A DNA stretch of 64,000 nucleotides from Mesorhizobium sp. WSM4306 (GTDB lineage: Bacteria; Pseudomonadota; Alphaproteobacteria; Rhizobiales; Rhizobiaceae), in NCBI RefSeq assembly GCF_007003975.1, contig NZ_VFTC01000023.1, positions 49,176-113,175 on the forward strand, given 5' to 3'. The notes beneath the pieces are model-generated. The model was not told the DNA's origin, ran no database searches, and saw only the letters and a list, made by a program, of their open reading frames with translations. The translations under genes were made by a program, and so were the position numbers. Positions within the stretch are counted from its first letter, which is position 1; each line of letters opens with the position of its first letter. Below, piece after piece: positions 41,386 to 50,092 of this stretch.

Positions 41386-43176
41386 ATGCTCGACATGGCC
41401 CCATCGAAACAGGCGGCGACATGGCTTTCCGCCCTTGCACGGGCGCTGGAAGCGGACGACATCGAGGCCGCCGCCAACCTGTTCGTCAAGGACTGCTACT
41501 GGCGCGATCTTCTGACCTTCACCTGGAACATCACGACCATGGAAGGTCGCGACGCCATCCGCGACATGCTGCAGGCAACGCTCGTGACGGTGAAGCCGTC
41601 GCACTGGACCTTGTCTGGCGAAGCGACGTCGGACGAAGGCACCGTCGAAGCCTGGTTCACGTTCGAAACCTCTGTCGCGCGCGGCGAGGGGATCGTGCGC
41701 CTCAGGGATGGCCGCTGCCGGACATTGTTCACGGCGATGCGCGAGCTCAAGGGATTCGAGGAACAAAAGGGACCGGCGCGGCCGCTCGGTATTCGTCACA
41801 AGGCCGATCCGGCGCGGGAGACATGGGCGGAGGCGCGGGCACGCGAGACGCGCGACCTCGGCGCCACCGAGCAGCCCTGTTGCCTGGTCATCGGCGGCGG
41901 CCAGGGCGGCATCATGCTCGGCGCGCGGCTGAGGCAGCTCGGCGTGCCCACCATCATCATCGAGAAGAATGCGCGCCCCGGCGATTCCTGGCGCACCCGC
42001 TACCGCTCGCTCGTGCTGCACGATCCGGTCTGGTACGACCATCTGCCCTACATTCCGTTCCCTGAGAACTGGCCGGTGTTCACGCCCAAGGACAAGATGG
42101 GCGACTGGCTGGAGATGTATGTCAGGGTGATGGAGCTCAACTACTGGGTCGCCACCAAATGCGTCAGCGCCTCCTATGATGAGGCCGAGAAGGTGTGGAC
42201 GGTGGTGGTCGACCGTGTCGGCCGGCACATCACGCTGAAGCCGAAACACATCGTCTTTGCCACCGGCGCCTACGGCCCGCCGCGGAAGATCGCGCTGCTC
42301 GGCGCCGAGACTTTCAAGGGCGAGCTCTTGCATTCCAGCCAGTATGCGAGCGGCGAGAAATTCCGCGGTAAAAAGGTCGCGGTCATCGGCGCGGCAAGCT
42401 CCGGCCATGACGTCAGCGTCGACCTCTGGGAGAGCGGCGCCGACGTCACCATGATCCAGCGTTCGCCGACGACGGTGGTGAAGTCCGACACGCTGATGGA
42501 AGTCGGCTTCGAGATCTTTTCGGAAAACGCGCTGGCGCGCGGCATCACCACCGACAAGGCCGACATGATCGTCGCCTCGACGCCGTTCGCGCTGGTGCCC
42601 AAGGGCCAGCGGGACCTCTACGAGGTGATCAAGGAACGCGACACCGACTTCTACGACCGGCTGCGCGCTTCAGGCTTCGCCATCGATTTCGGCGAGGATG
42701 AGACCGGGCTTCTGATGAAGGCCTACCGCACCGGCTCCGGCTATTATATCGATGTCGGCGCCTGCGAGCTGATCATCAATGGCGAGATCAAGGTGAAGAG
42801 CGGCGTCGGTATCAAATCGCTGACGCCGACCGGCATTGCCTTCGACGACGGCAGCGAGCTGGCGGTCGATGCGATCATCTCGTGCACCGGCTATCAGTCG
42901 ATGAACGAGACGGTGGCGGCGATCGTCTCGCGCGAGGTCGCCGACAAGGTCGGGCCATGCTGGGGCCTCGGCTCCGGCGTCAAGGGCGACCCCGGACCGT
43001 GGCAAGGCGAATTGCGCAACATGTGGAAGCCGACGGCGCAGGAGGCGCTGTGGTTCCATGGCGGCAACCTGGCGCTGTCGCGGTTTTATTCGAAATATGT
43101 GGCGCTGCAGATCAAGGCGCGGATGGAGGGGATCGCGACGCCGGTTTATGGGGCGGTGAGTAATGCGGGGCGGTGA
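41386..43176 (+). CDS. Flavin-containing monooxygenase-like oxidoreductase with N-terminal NTF2-like domain
   Basis: A 596-residue fusion. Residues about 10-125 look like an NTF2/SnoaL-type fold (WLSALARALEADDIEAAANLF). Residues about 165-590 are an FAD/NAD(P)-binding monooxygenase with the dinucleotide motif IGGGQGG at about 169-175 and a second Rossmann motif VIGAASSGHD near residue 335. Such enzymes oxygenate carbonyl, amine or sulfur compounds. The ATG at 41386 is favoured by an upstream GAGGA and by the domain start. It is divergent from kdp. The substrate is unknown. Confidence 0.85.
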   Translation: MLDMAPSKQAATWLSALARALEADDIEAAANLFVKDCYWRDLLTFTWNITTMEGRDAIRDMLQATLVTVKPSHWTLSGEATSDEGTVEAWFTFETSVARGEGIVRLRDGRCRTLFTAMRELKGFEEQKGPARPLGIRHKADPARETWAEARARETRDLGATEQPCCLVIGGGQGGIMLGARLRQLGVPTIIIEKNARPGDSWRTRYRSLVLHDPVWYDHLPYIPFPENWPVFTPKDKMGDWLEMYVRVMELNYWVATKCVSASYDEAEKVWTVVVDRVGRHITLKPKHIVFATGAYGPPRKIALLGAETFKGELLHSSQYASGEKFRGKKVAVIGAASSGHDVSVDLWESGADVTMIQRSPTTVVKSDTLMEVGFEIFSENALARGITTDKADMIVASTPFALVPKGQRDLYEVIKERDTDFYDRLRASGFAIDFGEDETGLLMKAYRTGSGYYIDVGACELIINGEIKVKSGVGIKSLTPTGIAFDDGSELAVDAIISCTGYQSMNETVAAIVSREVADKVGPCWGLGSGVKGDPGPWQGELRNMWKPTAQEALWFHGGNLALSRFYSKYVALQIKARMEGIATPVYGAVSNAGR

Positions 43177-43182
43177 CGTTCG

Positions 43183-43331
43183 ATCTCCCCCCTCGAGGGG
43201 GAGATGTCCGGCAGGACAGAGGGGGTCGGTTCGACTGGGCTCGTCCTCTTGCGGCATCTGAAAGTTAGCACTTCACGCGCGGCGACCCCCTCTGTCGCCT
43301 TCGGCGACATCTCCCCCTCAAGGGGGGAGAT
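43183..43331. repeat. Large inverted-repeat element, family C, between convergent genes
   Basis: The left arm (43183-43228) and right arm (43283-43331) are imperfect complements of about 46-49 bp. Both carry the ATCTCCCCC...GGGGGAGAT core and the CGACCCCCTCTGTC / GACAGAGGGGGTCG boundary. The right arm also contains GTCGCC-TTC-GGCGAC. The element fills the gap between the monooxygenase gene and the amidohydrolase gene and touches the latter's stop codon. Confidence 0.85.
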
Positions 43332-44557
43332 TATCCGCGCCTAAAATGCCGCGCCGCCACATCCACATGCGTATGGTTCGCGTGAGGCTCGAACCTCTCG
43401 GTCTCGTTGTGATCGCCGGCCTCGTTCGGCCACCAGACACCACCGACAACGATGCCGTCCGAAGTCAGCCGCTGGTCGGCGACAAGTGCTGCGCCGACGG
43501 CGTCGACGAAGGTAAAGCGGCCGGGGCGCAGCCTGAGCACCGCGATATCGCCGATGCCGCCAACCTTCAGCGTGCCGAGCTCCGGCCTGGCGATCGCCTC
43601 GGCCGGGCGCTGCGTCGCCGCGTGCAAAACCTCGACCAACGGCATGCCGAGAGCCATCAGCTTCGACATGCAGACCAATATGTCGAAGGCGGGACCGTCG
43701 ACGCAATAGAGATGCACGTCGCTCGAGATGACGTCCGGCGCCAGGCCCTCGGCCAGCATCGCCTTGGCCACCTCGAAGTCGAACGAGCCCATGCCGTGGC
43801 CGATGTCGAAGATGACGCCGCGTTCGCGGGCGAGCCGCATGTCTGGGCGCACGGCGCCGGAGGCGAAGACCGGCGCGTTGGGGAACGGGCGAAAACAGTG
43901 AGTGAGGATGTCGCCGGGGCGAAGGCGCGGCAGCACTTCGGAGCGGCCGGGCGGTGGCTCATCTATGTGTGCCATCAGCGGCAGGCCGGCCTGGTCGGCA
44001 GCCTCCAGCGCGAGATCGACCGGCGCAATGCCGCTGGTTCCGCCGGCATGCTTGCCGGAGCGCACTTTGACGCCGACGACGACATCGGCGTGCTCGCGCA
44101 CCGCCGCCACGGTCTCGCGCGGCTCGCAGAGCCCGAGATCGCTGCATTCGCCGACCGAGACCGTCTGCGAGAAGCCGAATATGCCGGCAAAGGAAATGTT
44201 GACGTAAGCGAGGATGCGCACCTTCGAGCGCTCGATGACATGGCGGCGAAAGCCGAGGAAATTGCCCGCACCCGCACTGCCGGCGTCGATGAAGGTGGTG
44301 GTGCCGCTCTTGGCCGCCAGCCGGTCGGCGTCGACGCCGAGCGAGGTGCCGCCCCAATAGACATGGCTGTGCAGGTCGATGAGGCCCGGCGTGACGATGC
44401 AATCGCGGGCATCGACGACGTCAATGGCGTGCTCGGCGTCGATCGCCGCCTCGATTGCCGCGATGCGTCCGTTCGCGACGGCGACATCGCGCACGGCGTC
44501 CAGGCCCGAGGCCGGATCGATCAGGCGGCCGCCCTTGATCAGGAGATCGAACTGCAT
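43331..44557 (-). CDS. Amidohydrolase/deacetylase family metallohydrolase
   Basis: A 408-residue TIM-barrel metal-dependent hydrolase of the dihydroorotase-like group. The N-terminal strand FDLLIKGGRLIDPASGLD and the metal-binding HxH in GLIDLHSHVYWG (near residues 61-63) are clear. Further ligands are expected at the MAHIDEPP and ISSDVHLY segments. It resembles the EF_0837/AHA_3915-type deacetylase subfamily. It lies 29 bp downstream of ridA on the same strand, so the two likely act together on an amino-acid derivative. The substrate is undetermined. Confidence 0.87.
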   Translation of the reverse strand: MQFDLLIKGGRLIDPASGLDAVRDVAVANGRIAAIEAAIDAEHAIDVVDARDCIVTPGLIDLHSHVYWGGTSLGVDADRLAAKSGTTTFIDAGSAGAGNFLGFRRHVIERSKVRILAYVNISFAGIFGFSQTVSVGECSDLGLCEPRETVAAVREHADVVVGVKVRSGKHAGGTSGIAPVDLALEAADQAGLPLMAHIDEPPPGRSEVLPRLRPGDILTHCFRPFPNAPVFASGAVRPDMRLARERGVIFDIGHGMGSFDFEVAKAMLAEGLAPDVISSDVHLYCVDGPAFDILVCMSKLMALGMPLVEVLHAATQRPAEAIARPELGTLKVGGIGDIAVLRLRPGRFTFVDAVGAALVADQRLTSDGIVVGGVWWPNEAGDHNETERFEPHANHTHVDVAARHFRRG

Positions 44558-44586
44558 CGGCGCCTCCGCTGGTGTCTATCTACTGA

Positions 44587-44952
44587 TCAAACCGGCCGAT
44601 AGGCGACGGCTTCGACCTCGATCTTGATGTCGATCATCAGCCGGGATTCGACGGTCGTGCGGGCCGGCGGGTTGCTGGGAAAATGCCTGGCGTAGACGGC
44701 ATTGAAGGCGCCGAAGTCACGCGCATCCTCGAGCCAGACCGTGGTCTTGACGACATCGTCCATGGTGCAGCTGGCCAGCGCCAATGCTGCCTTTACATTC
44801 TGCAGCACCTGCTCGGTCTGCTCGGTAATCCCGCCCTTGACCACGATGCGGTCGGCGTCGACCGGCACCTGACCGGAGATGTAGACGAAATCGCCGGCGC
44901 GCACCGCCGGCGACAGCGGCACATGGGATGTTCCAAAACACTCTTTGGGCAA
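44587..44952 (-). CDS. RidA family (YjgF/YER057c) reactive-intermediate deaminase
   Basis: A 121-residue trimeric enzyme type that hydrolyses reactive enamines/imines released by PLP enzymes. It contains the family patterns AGDFVYISGQVP, GGITEQTEQVLQN and the C-terminal PPARTTVE with the conserved arginine near residue 107. It is the first gene of a pair with the amidohydrolase. Members outside the archetypal RidA group may have other hydrolytic roles. Confidence 0.92.
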   Translation of the reverse strand: MPKECFGTSHVPLSPAVRAGDFVYISGQVPVDADRIVVKGGITEQTEQVLQNVKAALALASCTMDDVVKTTVWLEDARDFGAFNAVYARHFPSNPPARTTVESRLMIDIKIEVEAVAYRPV

Positions 44953-45130
44953 GGGAAACTCCTGTTCGAAATGGCGGGCTGCGCCCCGTTTTCGCCGACC
45001 GCTCTACGCCTGTCCCGGTGATCCTCATAGGGGCGTTTTGGGAAAGCAAGATTTTTCCAGATGCGTGTTGCTTTATCAGGGGACGGCCAGCATCTTCGCG
45101 CGGCGCATTTTCCCGACAGGAGATTTTTGA

Positions 45131-45616
45131 ATGACTTTCGACAAGAACCCGTTCCCGGAAGGCGATGCCGATCGTTACGCGCTCTGGGAAATGCTGGTGC
45201 GGCGCGACATCGACGCCTTCATCGGCCAGGACTGGTCGATGGTCGAGGATGATTTCATCGCTGACAGTTTCTTCGGCATGCACGCGCATTTCCTCAACGA
45301 CGCCGACGCCTGGCGGCTGCAATTTCCATCGCTTGCCGTCTATCGCGACGAGTGGCTGCGGCAGGCCAAGGAGACGGCGGCGACGAAGTTCGCCGAGCCG
45401 CTGCGCGAGGCGCTGTTTCGCGTCACCAACATGCGCGACATCGATGTCGATGGCGACCGGGCAGTGCTCCACAAGAAGTTCAACGGTTCAGTGGCCAAGG
45501 CAGACGGCAGCGTCGACCGGTTGAAATGGCAGACGCTGTATTTCTGCAGGAAAGTGTCGGGGCGCTGGAAGATCGCCGGCTTCGTCGGCTACATGCCGCA
45601 TCCCTTGGGGAACTAG
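45131..45616 (+). CDS. SnoaL/NTF2-like hypothetical protein
   Basis: A 161-residue soluble protein. Its pattern, a helical N-terminus (YALWEMLVRRDIDAFIGQDW), FIADSFFGMHAH, then strands ending RKVSGRWKIAGFVGYMP, suggests an NTF2/SnoaL-type cone fold. No catalytic assignment is possible. AGGAG lies 8 bp before the ATG. It is divergent from the ridA-amidohydrolase pair, so it might share regulation with it. Confidence 0.75.
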   Translation: MTFDKNPFPEGDADRYALWEMLVRRDIDAFIGQDWSMVEDDFIADSFFGMHAHFLNDADAWRLQFPSLAVYRDEWLRQAKETAATKFAEPLREALFRVTNMRDIDVDGDRAVLHKKFNGSVAKADGSVDRLKWQTLYFCRKVSGRWKIAGFVGYMPHPLGN

Positions 45617-45663
45617 AGAGGGATCGCCTCCGCGAGGTATCGCGAAGTCGGCTCTGCCTGGTC

Positions 45664-45852
45664 CTACTGCCCTTTTATGCTCTCGGCTATTTCGTGCAGC
45701 ACCTTGCGATCGGTGCCGTGGCGCTTAATGAGTGTCCGGGCCTGGTCCGGGGTGATGCCTGCCTCTTCGGCGAAATGCCTGACCTCATAGTCCTCGTCCC
45801 CAGCCACTTGCGAGCGGTCGCGGTTGTCTGTCCTGGTCTTGTCGTCGGCCAT
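45664..45852 (-). CDS. DUF3606 domain-containing protein
   Basis: A 62-residue small hydrophilic protein. The pattern DRSQVAGDEDYEVRHFAEEAGITPDQARTLI and the closing RKVLHEIAESIK match DUF3606, common in rhizobia in stress-associated clusters. No membrane segment is seen. It lies downstream of a DUF982 gene and another short gene on the same strand. Confidence 0.85.
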   Translation of the reverse strand: MADDKTRTDNRDRSQVAGDEDYEVRHFAEEAGITPDQARTLIKRHGTDRKVLHEIAESIKGQ

Positions 45853-45918
45853 GAGTGCGCTCCTCGTTTCGACCGGAGCATAACGACCAGGCTTTCCGGG
45901 AGTTCCCAGAACATGCTG

Positions 45919-46179
45919 TTAGCGGCGGCCTTCGCCGACGAATACACGCGCCTCCCTGGCGGCAGCAGTAAATGCCCTTCGCGCCGTGCCGACCGCCCGG
46001 CGCTGTTCCATCGCATCCATCATCGCTTTCAGCGCCGAGCGATATTTCGGCCCGCGCTCTTCGTCCGGCCACCGGTCGACCAGCAGCGCAGCCGCCTGCA
46101 CCGTGCCTGTGACTGTCAGCAACCGGCCGCTGTGTTTAGTTTCTATGGTCACGGGAACGTCGAATTGTTCATCACGCAT
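45919..46179 (-). CDS. DUF982 domain-containing protein
   Basis: An 86-residue soluble protein with the DUF982 layout: VTIETKHSGRLLTVTGTVQAAALLVDRWP, then a helix with KYRSALKAMMDAM and an arginine/alanine-rich tail. The function of this rhizobia-enriched family is unknown. It is flanked by two short genes on the same strand. Confidence 0.82.
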   Translation of the reverse strand: MRDEQFDVPVTIETKHSGRLLTVTGTVQAAALLVDRWPDEERGPKYRSALKAMMDAMEQRRAVGTARRAFTAAAREARVFVGEGRR

Positions 46180-46253
46180 TGACGCTACTCCTGGAACTCA
46201 ACTCGAACTTGAAGACAATCGAAACGGCGCAACCCGCGTTTCGTTCCACAGGG

Positions 46254-46484
46254 CTAGCGGGAGCGGTGGTCGAACACGACTGCCATGGTCTTACCAATTG
46301 CTGCCATGACGATCATCTCGACCAGATCGTCGTCGCTGTCGACACAAGTCGGATTCATACGGCGGATGGCGTCGAGCGCCGCTCGGGTCGAGACAGTATC
46401 GCCGGCGCGGAATTTGGAAAGCGCAGAGGAAACAAGGTTCTGGGCTGTCAGATCGATGACAGGTACGCTTGTTACAACGTTCAT
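46254..46484 (-). CDS. Hypothetical protein, 76 residues, DUF982-cluster member
   Basis: The ATG at 46484 is preceded by AGGAGGAA about 6 bp away, a strong Shine-Dalgarno, and the frame upstream of it looks non-coding. The product is small, helical and soluble (ALDAIRRMNPTC, DDDLVEMIVMAAIGKTMAV). No family was recognised. It is the first of three short genes on the minus strand. Confidence 0.7.
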   Translation of the reverse strand: MNVVTSVPVIDLTAQNLVSSALSKFRAGDTVSTRAALDAIRRMNPTCVDSDDDLVEMIVMAAIGKTMAVVFDHRSR

Positions 46485-46635
46485 TGGCTTCCTCCTGCCA
46501 ATAACCCTCTCCCGCAGGAATGATACGCCGAACGGCGGCTTGCGCCAGCGGAATCGTGGTCCGACCAGATTGCCGAGAGGGCACGTTTGCGTGTTTGATA
46601 GGATCGAACAAACAGCGTCCAAGGGCTGCCCGGAT

Positions 46636-47277
46636 ATGAAACTTTTCTTCAGCCGCAACCCCAATCCGCGCCTCGCCGTTGTAACGGCACGCCATCTGCA
46701 GGCGACGGTCGAGTTTGAGTTCGCGGCGCCCTTCGCGCCGGGGCAGGCCGACCGTTTCCGGCCGCTCAATCCCAATCTTTCCGTCCCCATACTGGCATGG
46801 TTGGGCGGCAGCCTGTGGGAAGCCGACGCCATAGCCTGCAAGTTGTAGCGCGCGGCGGGTTCGGACTTCTGGCGCAGCGGCGACGAGGAACCCGACATGA
46901 TCCGCTGGCTGAGCTGGGGCAAGGAGAATTTCGTCAGGGCCTGCGACACCGTGCATTTCGAGCGCGGCACCAAGCAGCGCTACGGGATTGGCCCGATCGA
47001 CCAGGGCAAGGTCGAGGACGGGCTGGCCGAGTTCCGCATTGCGGCGGCGATCCTCGAGGCGGAGCTTGCCCGGCGGCAATGGCTGGTGGGCAAGTCGCTT
47101 TCCTATGCCGATTTCCGCATGGCGACGTTTCTGCCGTTCAACGATGTCGCCGGCCTGCCGTTGGATGATTATCCATCGGTCCTCAGTTGGTATCGCCGGC
47201 TCGAGGCCATCGACGCCTGGCGCGATCCCTTTGACGGGCTGGATGCGCCGCTTTTGCCGCCGGTGAAGCCGGTCTAG
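46636..47277 (+). pseudogene. Glutathione S-transferase gene interrupted by an in-frame amber codon
   Basis: One continuous frame encodes a GST of about 213 residues: an N-terminal thioredoxin-like part (MKLFFSRNPNPRLAVV...LNPNLSVPILAW...SLWEADAIAC) and an all-helical C-terminal part (MIRWLSWGKENFVRACD...WLVGKSLSYADFRMATF). The codon at 46846-46848 is TAG, exactly in frame, right after ADAIACKL and before RAAGSDFW, where this family normally continues with a serine or similar residue. A TCG-to-TAG change would explain it. Everything else appears intact, so the lesion is recent, or it is a sequencing error or readthrough site. Confidence 0.85.
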
Positions 47278-47413
47278 CCAGCTTTTCAACCGACCAGGTC
47301 GGCCAAGTGTGGCGCTTTGGCAGCATAGGTGTGGAACACCGGGCCTGTTGCCTTGGTGCGCTCGACGGCTTGCGGTCAGGTTGATAAGCCCTCTCCTCAA
47401 GGAGAGTCGTGAC

Positions 47414-48916
47414 ATGACCGTAGCCATCGAGATGGGACAGACGACGGCGGGTGCGCCGGCGGCGCTTGACCTAGAGGAGCTGCTGGCAACCCGGCTTCTG
47501 GTACAGGGCAATTCCGGCTCCGGCAAATCGCATCTTTTGCGCCGGCTCTTGGAGCAGAGCGCACCTTGGGTGCAACAGACGATCATCGACCCCGAAGGCG
47601 ATTTCGTCTCGCTGGGCGACCACTACGGCCATCTGGTCATCGATGCCGAGGAGCATACCGAGCGCGGGCTGCAGGCGGCCGGCGAGCGGGCGCGCATCCA
47701 TCGCGTCTCCACCGTGCTCAATCTCGAAGGGCTGGATGCCGAGAACCAGATGCGCCGCGCCGCCGCCTTCCTCGGCGGCCTCTTCGAAGTCGCCCGCGAG
47801 CACTGGTACCCGATGCTGGTGGTGGTCGACGAGGCGCAGCTGTTCGCCCCGGCGGTGGCCGGCGAGGTGTCGGACGAAGCGCGAAAACTCTCGCTCGGCG
47901 CCATGACCAATCTGATGTGCCGCGGCCGCAAGCGCGGACTTGCCGGCATCATCGCCACCCAGCGGCTGGCCAAGCTCGCCAAGAATGTCGCGGCGGAAGC
48001 CTCCAATTTCCTCATGGGCCGCACCTTCCTCGATATCGACATGGCGCGCGCCGCCGACCTTCTCGGCATGGAGCGGCGCCAGGCCGAGGCGTTTCGCGAC
48101 CTCGAGCGCGGGCAGTTCATGGCGCTCGGCCCGGCGCTGTCGCGCCGTCCGCTCGGCGTGCGCATCGGCCAGACCGAGACAAGCCCGCGCAACGGCACGC
48201 CGCGGCTGATGGCGATGCCGGAATCGGCTCTTGAGGACGCCCGCGCGATCATCCTGGCGGCGCCGCCGCCCGAGACGATGCGCGCCCCGCGCCGGGTGGC
48301 ATCGCCCGACCTGCTCGATCAGCTGATGGCGGCCAAGTCGGCGGCGTTGGAAATCCGCCCCGAACCGGCGGAGCCGGCGGTAAGCGCCGAGGATCTGGCC
48401 GAGCGGCGAGAGCGGGTGGACCGTGTCCTGCGCGCCATCTTGGCGCAGCCCGATGCGGGCTTTCGCGTCATCGGCGTGCTCTATCAGGAGTTCGTGGTTC
48501 GTTGCCGCATCGAAGGCCTTGCCTCGGTGGTACCGGACCTCTCCGAATTCCGCCGCATGCTGACGCGTGCGCGCGCCGGGCTTGGTGCAGACATGGCAGG
48601 CGACGATGCCTGGCAAGATGTTTCCGTCCGCGCCTCGCTGCTGCCCGAGGACATGCAAGGCGTGTTCATGATGATCGCGCGCGCCGCCAAGGAGGGCTGG
48701 CCGTGCCCGAGCGACGCAGCGATCGCGCGTGCCTACGGTTCACACTCGCTGCGGCGCGCCAGGCGGCTGCTCACCTATATCGAGGAGCAAGGCCTCATCG
48801 TCTGCCAGCTCGACGGCACCGGCCGGCGCACAGTGACGCTGGTCGAACTCGCCTGGGCGACGGCGCCTGGCGATCCCAATGCCGCGGAGGCGGACCAGGG
48901 GAGTTTGGCGCTGTGA
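47414..48916 (+). CDS. HerA/DUF87-type ATP-binding protein
   Basis: A 500-residue ATPase of the HerA-FtsK type. Walker A GNSGSGKS lies at residues 32-39, Walker B MLVVVDEAQLF near 134-144 and a sensor-like segment GIIATQRLAKL near 178-188. An arginine/proline-rich linker leads to a C-terminal helical region (about 330-490) ending in a winged-helix-like part (AYGSHSLRRARRLLTYIEEQGL). The start at 47414 has AAGGAGAG 8 bp upstream. No NurA nuclease gene or mobile element lies nearby. A DNA-translocase or plasmid/phage-defence role is possible but not shown. Confidence 0.85.
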   Translation: MTVAIEMGQTTAGAPAALDLEELLATRLLVQGNSGSGKSHLLRRLLEQSAPWVQQTIIDPEGDFVSLGDHYGHLVIDAEEHTERGLQAAGERARIHRVSTVLNLEGLDAENQMRRAAAFLGGLFEVAREHWYPMLVVVDEAQLFAPAVAGEVSDEARKLSLGAMTNLMCRGRKRGLAGIIATQRLAKLAKNVAAEASNFLMGRTFLDIDMARAADLLGMERRQAEAFRDLERGQFMALGPALSRRPLGVRIGQTETSPRNGTPRLMAMPESALEDARAIILAAPPPETMRAPRRVASPDLLDQLMAAKSAALEIRPEPAEPAVSAEDLAERRERVDRVLRAILAQPDAGFRVIGVLYQEFVVRCRIEGLASVVPDLSEFRRMLTRARAGLGADMAGDDAWQDVSVRASLLPEDMQGVFMMIARAAKEGWPCPSDAAIARAYGSHSLRRARRLLTYIEEQGLIVCQLDGTGRRTVTLVELAWATAPGDPNAAEADQGSLAL

Positions 48917-49052
48917 TTGCGGGCGCTTTGGGTAGCCTAGCCTCATCGCTTATGTAGGCGGTTCTGAACAAGATGTGTTTCGCCGATCGGTGAGCGGCGA
49001 ATTATGATGGTTTCTGAGAATCGCAGAACGGTTCGGGCGGGAGGGTTGTTCG

Positions 49053-50018
49053 GTGCGGTTGAAATCTCTGGCTGTCTTTGTCCTCGGCATCCTTGCCGTC
49101 GCCGTTATCGCTCTGACTGTGGCAGCCCGGTCGTTTGCCGCGTCCTCCGGTATACCGGATTGGTTGCAGGCCCATGTCGGCGATGGTGACGGCGAAATCT
49201 CTCAAGTGGTGCTGGAACGGGCGCGCGCGCTTTATCAGAAGAAGGAGTCTCAGGGCGCTGTCCACAATGGCTGCTATTTCGCCATGGATGCGACGCGTCC
49301 GGGCGATCTCGGCGGCGGTGCGCTGGGCCGCCGCTACTATGTCATCTGCGAAGCCAAGCAGTCGTTTCGCGCGATTTCGTCAGGGCATGGCGGCGGCCGC
49401 AATCTGAAGGGCGTCGTCGATTTCTCCAACGGGAAACGCTGTGCGAAAAACTTCGGCAATGCCCTGGACTCGTCCTTGACGATGGGCGGCGCCTATATGA
49501 CCAGCGAGGCAAAGACGTCATTCAAGGGTTTCTATCGCCTTGGCGCGAAGCAGGATCAGATTCTGCAACGCACCTTTATCCAGTTCGACGGCGAGGGTGA
49601 GGCGGCGAATGCCAGACAGCGTGTGATCGGCGGCCACGCGGCGCGGCTCTTGCGCGGCATGTGCCTGCGCAAGAAGTCGAACAGTTCCTACGCCGACCAT
49701 GACGGCTTTGTGCCTTACGGCAAGCTGGTCGATTACGCCGGCGGCCGCAGCAATGGCTGCACCAGCTGGTCGCCGGCCGATGCCGACCAGATCATTTCGA
49801 TGGTGAAGGGCAATCCGACGACGCTCTACATCTATCCCGAATCGCGCGACATAGCCGCCGTTGGCAAATCCGGCGCCTACTGGAACGCATCCTGCCTGAA
49901 GGAGATCGGCAAGCCGAAATTCTGGCCGCGCCAGCGCCTCGAGCCGATCATCGCGCAATACAAGAAGGACAACCCGCCACCGCCGCCGCAGCCGCTGCCG
50001 ATCTGCAGCGGGCCGTGA
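49053..50018 (+). CDS. Murein L,D-transpeptidase-like protein (YkuD-type catalytic domain)
   Basis: A 321-residue exported protein. A signal peptide or anchor spans about residues 5-30. The C-terminal catalytic part has SNGCTSWSP with the probable nucleophile Cys236, preceded by DHDGFVPYG. Several other cysteines suggest disulfides. The end is proline-rich (PPPPPQP). It belongs with the murein L,D-transpeptidase catalytic-domain family rather than classic YkuD. It starts at GTG 49053 with GGGAGG about 9 bp upstream. A scrap homologous to residues 246-263 lies at 61218-61292. Confidence 0.85.
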   Translation: MRLKSLAVFVLGILAVAVIALTVAARSFAASSGIPDWLQAHVGDGDGEISQVVLERARALYQKKESQGAVHNGCYFAMDATRPGDLGGGALGRRYYVICEAKQSFRAISSGHGGGRNLKGVVDFSNGKRCAKNFGNALDSSLTMGGAYMTSEAKTSFKGFYRLGAKQDQILQRTFIQFDGEGEAANARQRVIGGHAARLLRGMCLRKKSNSSYADHDGFVPYGKLVDYAGGRSNGCTSWSPADADQIISMVKGNPTTLYIYPESRDIAAVGKSGAYWNASCLKEIGKPKFWPRQRLEPIIAQYKKDNPPPPPQPLPICSGP

Positions 50019-50092
50019 GGCGATGAGAGCTCGGCTCGGCATTGTCGCGACGCGGGCTGGGCCGCGCCGCCGTCGATTGCGATTGGGTGGCT

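Noticed and set aside
43346..44602. 418-codon plus-strand frame opposite the amidohydrolase
   Set aside because: Antisense to a convincing metallohydrolase; composition typical of a reverse-strand shadow.
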